DNA of 64,000 nucleotides from contig NW_025944791.1 of assembly GCF_000764305.2 (NCBI RefSeq), positions 1-64,000 on the forward strand, read 5' to 3'. A program made the position numbers and the translations under genes. This stretch comes from Hyalella azteca. Its lineage: Eukaryota; Arthropoda; Malacostraca; Amphipoda; Hyalellidae. Below, one piece after another: positions 62,626-64,000 of the stretch (position 1 is the first letter of the stretch; each line of letters begins with the position of its first letter). The notes beneath the pieces were generated by a model, which saw only the letters and a list, made by a program, of their open reading frames with translations, was not told the origin of the DNA and searched no databases.

Positions 62626-63628
62626 AATAATCTCAATTCAAACTTACCGGGCAATTAAAATAATTTATAGCGGTTTGTTCCAATTTCGCTTTCCCAATTT
62701 CGCTTTCCCCATAAAAGAGCTGATCTTAATATTATGCAAACCAGTTTTGAGTACTACAATTGATACATATCTTCTATCTAACTCAATAATTTGTCTTATA
62801 ACATGTTTATATCTTATCTTAACCACGCCCAAAATTCACTTCATCTACTAAACTAGATGTTGAATGTTAGCTGCAAAAAGAAAGATTTCCATAAGTGTTA
62901 CAATAAAACAAATAATTTCGGACAAAAGATTTTTTGAACAAGCGACTTTTGGACCAGCGATCATACTTGTTCCCTGTCAGTGTTTGAGGGCTGCTTGTAC
63001 TCAGTCATAGTTTGAGGGCTGTTTGTTCCCAGTCAGTGTTTGAGGGCTGCTTGTTCTCAGTCAGTAATTGAGTGCTGCTTGTTCTCAGTCAGTGTTTGAG
63101 AGCTGATTGTTCTCAGTCATTGTTTGAGGGCTGTTTGTTCCCAGTCAGTGTTTGAGTGCTGCATGTTTCATGTGAGTGTTTGAGGGCTGCTTAATTGTTC
63201 CCAGTTTCAATATCTGTTAAAGTGTTTGAGGGCTGTTTGTTCCCAGTTTGAATAATCTTAATTCAAACTTACATGGCAATTAAATTTAGTTTATAGCGGT
63301 TTGTTCCAATTTCGCTTTCCCAACGAATTTGTATACTAGTGTTTTCCTACACTAAATTTCAGGCAGATCATCAAATAAAAGAGCTGATCTTGATCTCATA
63401 CAAACCAGTTTTGAGTACTACAATTGATACATGTCTTCTAAATAACTCAATAATTTGTTTTATAACATATTTATATCCTATCTTAACCACGCCCAAAATT
63501 CACTTTATCTACTAAACTAGATGTTGAATGTTAATTACAAAAAGAAAGATTTCCATAAGTGTTACAATAAAACAAATAATTTCGGACAAAAGATTTTTGA
63601 ACAAGCGATTTTTGGACCAACGATCCTA
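62626..63628. repeat. Duplicated intronic block around a second minisatellite patch
   Basis: Blocks 62624-62965 and about 63245-63628 are near-identical copies (shared CAATTCAAACTTAC-like start, TATAGCGGTTTGTTCCAATT, CAAACCAGTTTTGAGTACTA, AACTAGATGTTGAATGTTA, TAATTTCGGACAAAAGATTT). Between them (62966-63244) lie about 10 more 28-bp minisatellite units. The second copy keeps about 55 bp (63322-63376) missing from the first, where a short TTTCGCTTTCCC repeat marks the deletion point. Confidence 0.93.
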
Positions 63629-63685
63629 ATCTATTTTACCCATGCCTGCGTTTAAAGCCCTGATTAAAACACTTAGATTCATCAG

Positions 63686-63840
63686 CGATGTCACCAGAGC
63701 TGCACCGTCTGCTTGGCTCCATTAAGACCATCGCTGGAGCGCTCGTCATCAAAGAAACAAACTTCGAAAACCTTGACTTCTTGTCAAACCTCACCGCCAT
63801 CTTGGGCTCAAGTGCTCACAAAGACAGGTTCGCATGTGTG
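63686..63840 (+). CDS. InR-like: Exon 9: L2 domain, continues beyond window
   Basis: The acceptor is ATTCATCAG (AG 63684-63685); ACTTAG at 63676 is an in-frame alternative adding three residues. It reads MSPELHRLLGSIKTIAGALV, then IKETNFENLDFLSNLTAILG, then SSAHKDRFACV. L-x-x-L-x-x-I-x-x-I-x-G-x-L-x-I, DFLSNL-x-x-I and a YALV-like FACV match the L2 domain. Two donors are possible: GTG|GTAAAT after 63840 (chosen because FACV aligns with the family) or CAG|GTTCGC after 63827. NLT is a potential N-glycosylation site. The remaining L2 and everything after lie to the right. Confidence 0.82.
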
Positions 63841-64000
63841 GTAAATCGAACAATTATCATACATAAAAGTTTTGTCTTAAAGTAGCTCATAACCGTCCAT
63901 TATAAAAGGTTTGTCTTAGAGTAGCATGGTACTATCATATAAAACAGTTTTGTATTTAAGTTACTATATAGTAACCATTAAGTCCAGCTGTTTTGTCATG

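Larger units (their letters stand above)
32520..64000 (+). other. InR-like: Insulin-receptor-family gene (partial, 9 exons seen)
   Basis: Nine exons with GT-AG borders and compatible phases encode, in order, a signal peptide with a basic extension, receptor L1 domain, modified furin-like Cys-rich region and the beginning of L2. Diagnostic insulin-receptor features are the L1 start (C-x-VIEG), NYALVI, RGGVRIEDN, the CVACKN-FDGQC-CP Cys-rich motif, and the L2 start with GTIEI and SCT-V. EGFR-type L1 fits less well. Fibronectin, transmembrane and kinase exons would lie beyond the window if they exist. The alternative is a kinase-less secreted decoy such as Drosophila SDR. Intron 1 is 20.6 kb and full of mobile elements; later introns are 0.4-2.9 kb. 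In the family, such ectodomains bind insulin-like peptides at the cell surface or in haemolymph. Confidence 0.9.

Noticed and set aside
1..64000. CRISPR arrays among the tandem repeats
   Set aside because: The arrays lack unique spacers between conserved repeats, there are no cas genes, and the sequence is eukaryotic.

Overview
The window reads as eukaryotic, most likely arthropod and possibly crustacean, genomic DNA. It is AT-rich, has very low gene density, carries many private minisatellites, and contains one intron-split gene with standard GT-AG splice sites. There are no operons, ribosome binding sites or bacterial features. The crustacean assignment is inference only. The sequence is a draft assembly, with ambiguous bases at 9501 and 23976 and a sequencing-adapter artefact at 9444-9501.

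One real gene can be supported, on the plus strand from about 32.5 kb to past the right edge. Nine exons are recognisable by homology and join with matching phases: 32520-33039, 53675-53787, 54348-54457, 55124-55316, 55995-56883, 57935-58056, 58445-58493, 61407-61520 and 63686-63840. They encode the ectodomain of an insulin-receptor-family protein: a signal peptide and basic N-terminal extension (exon 1), receptor L1 domain (exons 2-4), a highly modified furin-like Cys-rich region (exons 5-7) and the start of the L2 domain (exons 8-9). The first half of the Cys-rich region is replaced by a lysine/arginine/serine-rich stretch of 275 residues without cysteine, bracketed by two furin-type sites. 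The second half is very short. Whether the protein continues to fibronectin, membrane and kinase domains (InR) or ends as a secreted decoy (like Drosophila SDR) cannot be seen, because the gene runs off the window.

Layout: 1-32.5 kb has no gene I can support. It holds tRNA-derived SINE copies, a short hairpin MITE, several tandem arrays and two local segmental duplications (16.3-17.6 kb and 22.5-23.8 kb). A CpG-richer patch near 25.2-25.4 kb is a speculative upstream promoter. The 20.6-kb first intron (33.0-53.7 kb) holds a broken minus-strand LINE (34.5-36.8 kb), a MITE with inverted repeats and a 4-bp target duplication (39.2-39.6 kb), a decayed LTR-retrotransposon gag region (41.0-41.95 kb) and a truncated SINE (46.6 kb). 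From 53.7 kb the receptor exons are closely spaced. The last full intron (61.5-63.7 kb) is almost entirely a 28-bp minisatellite plus two copies of its flanking unit.
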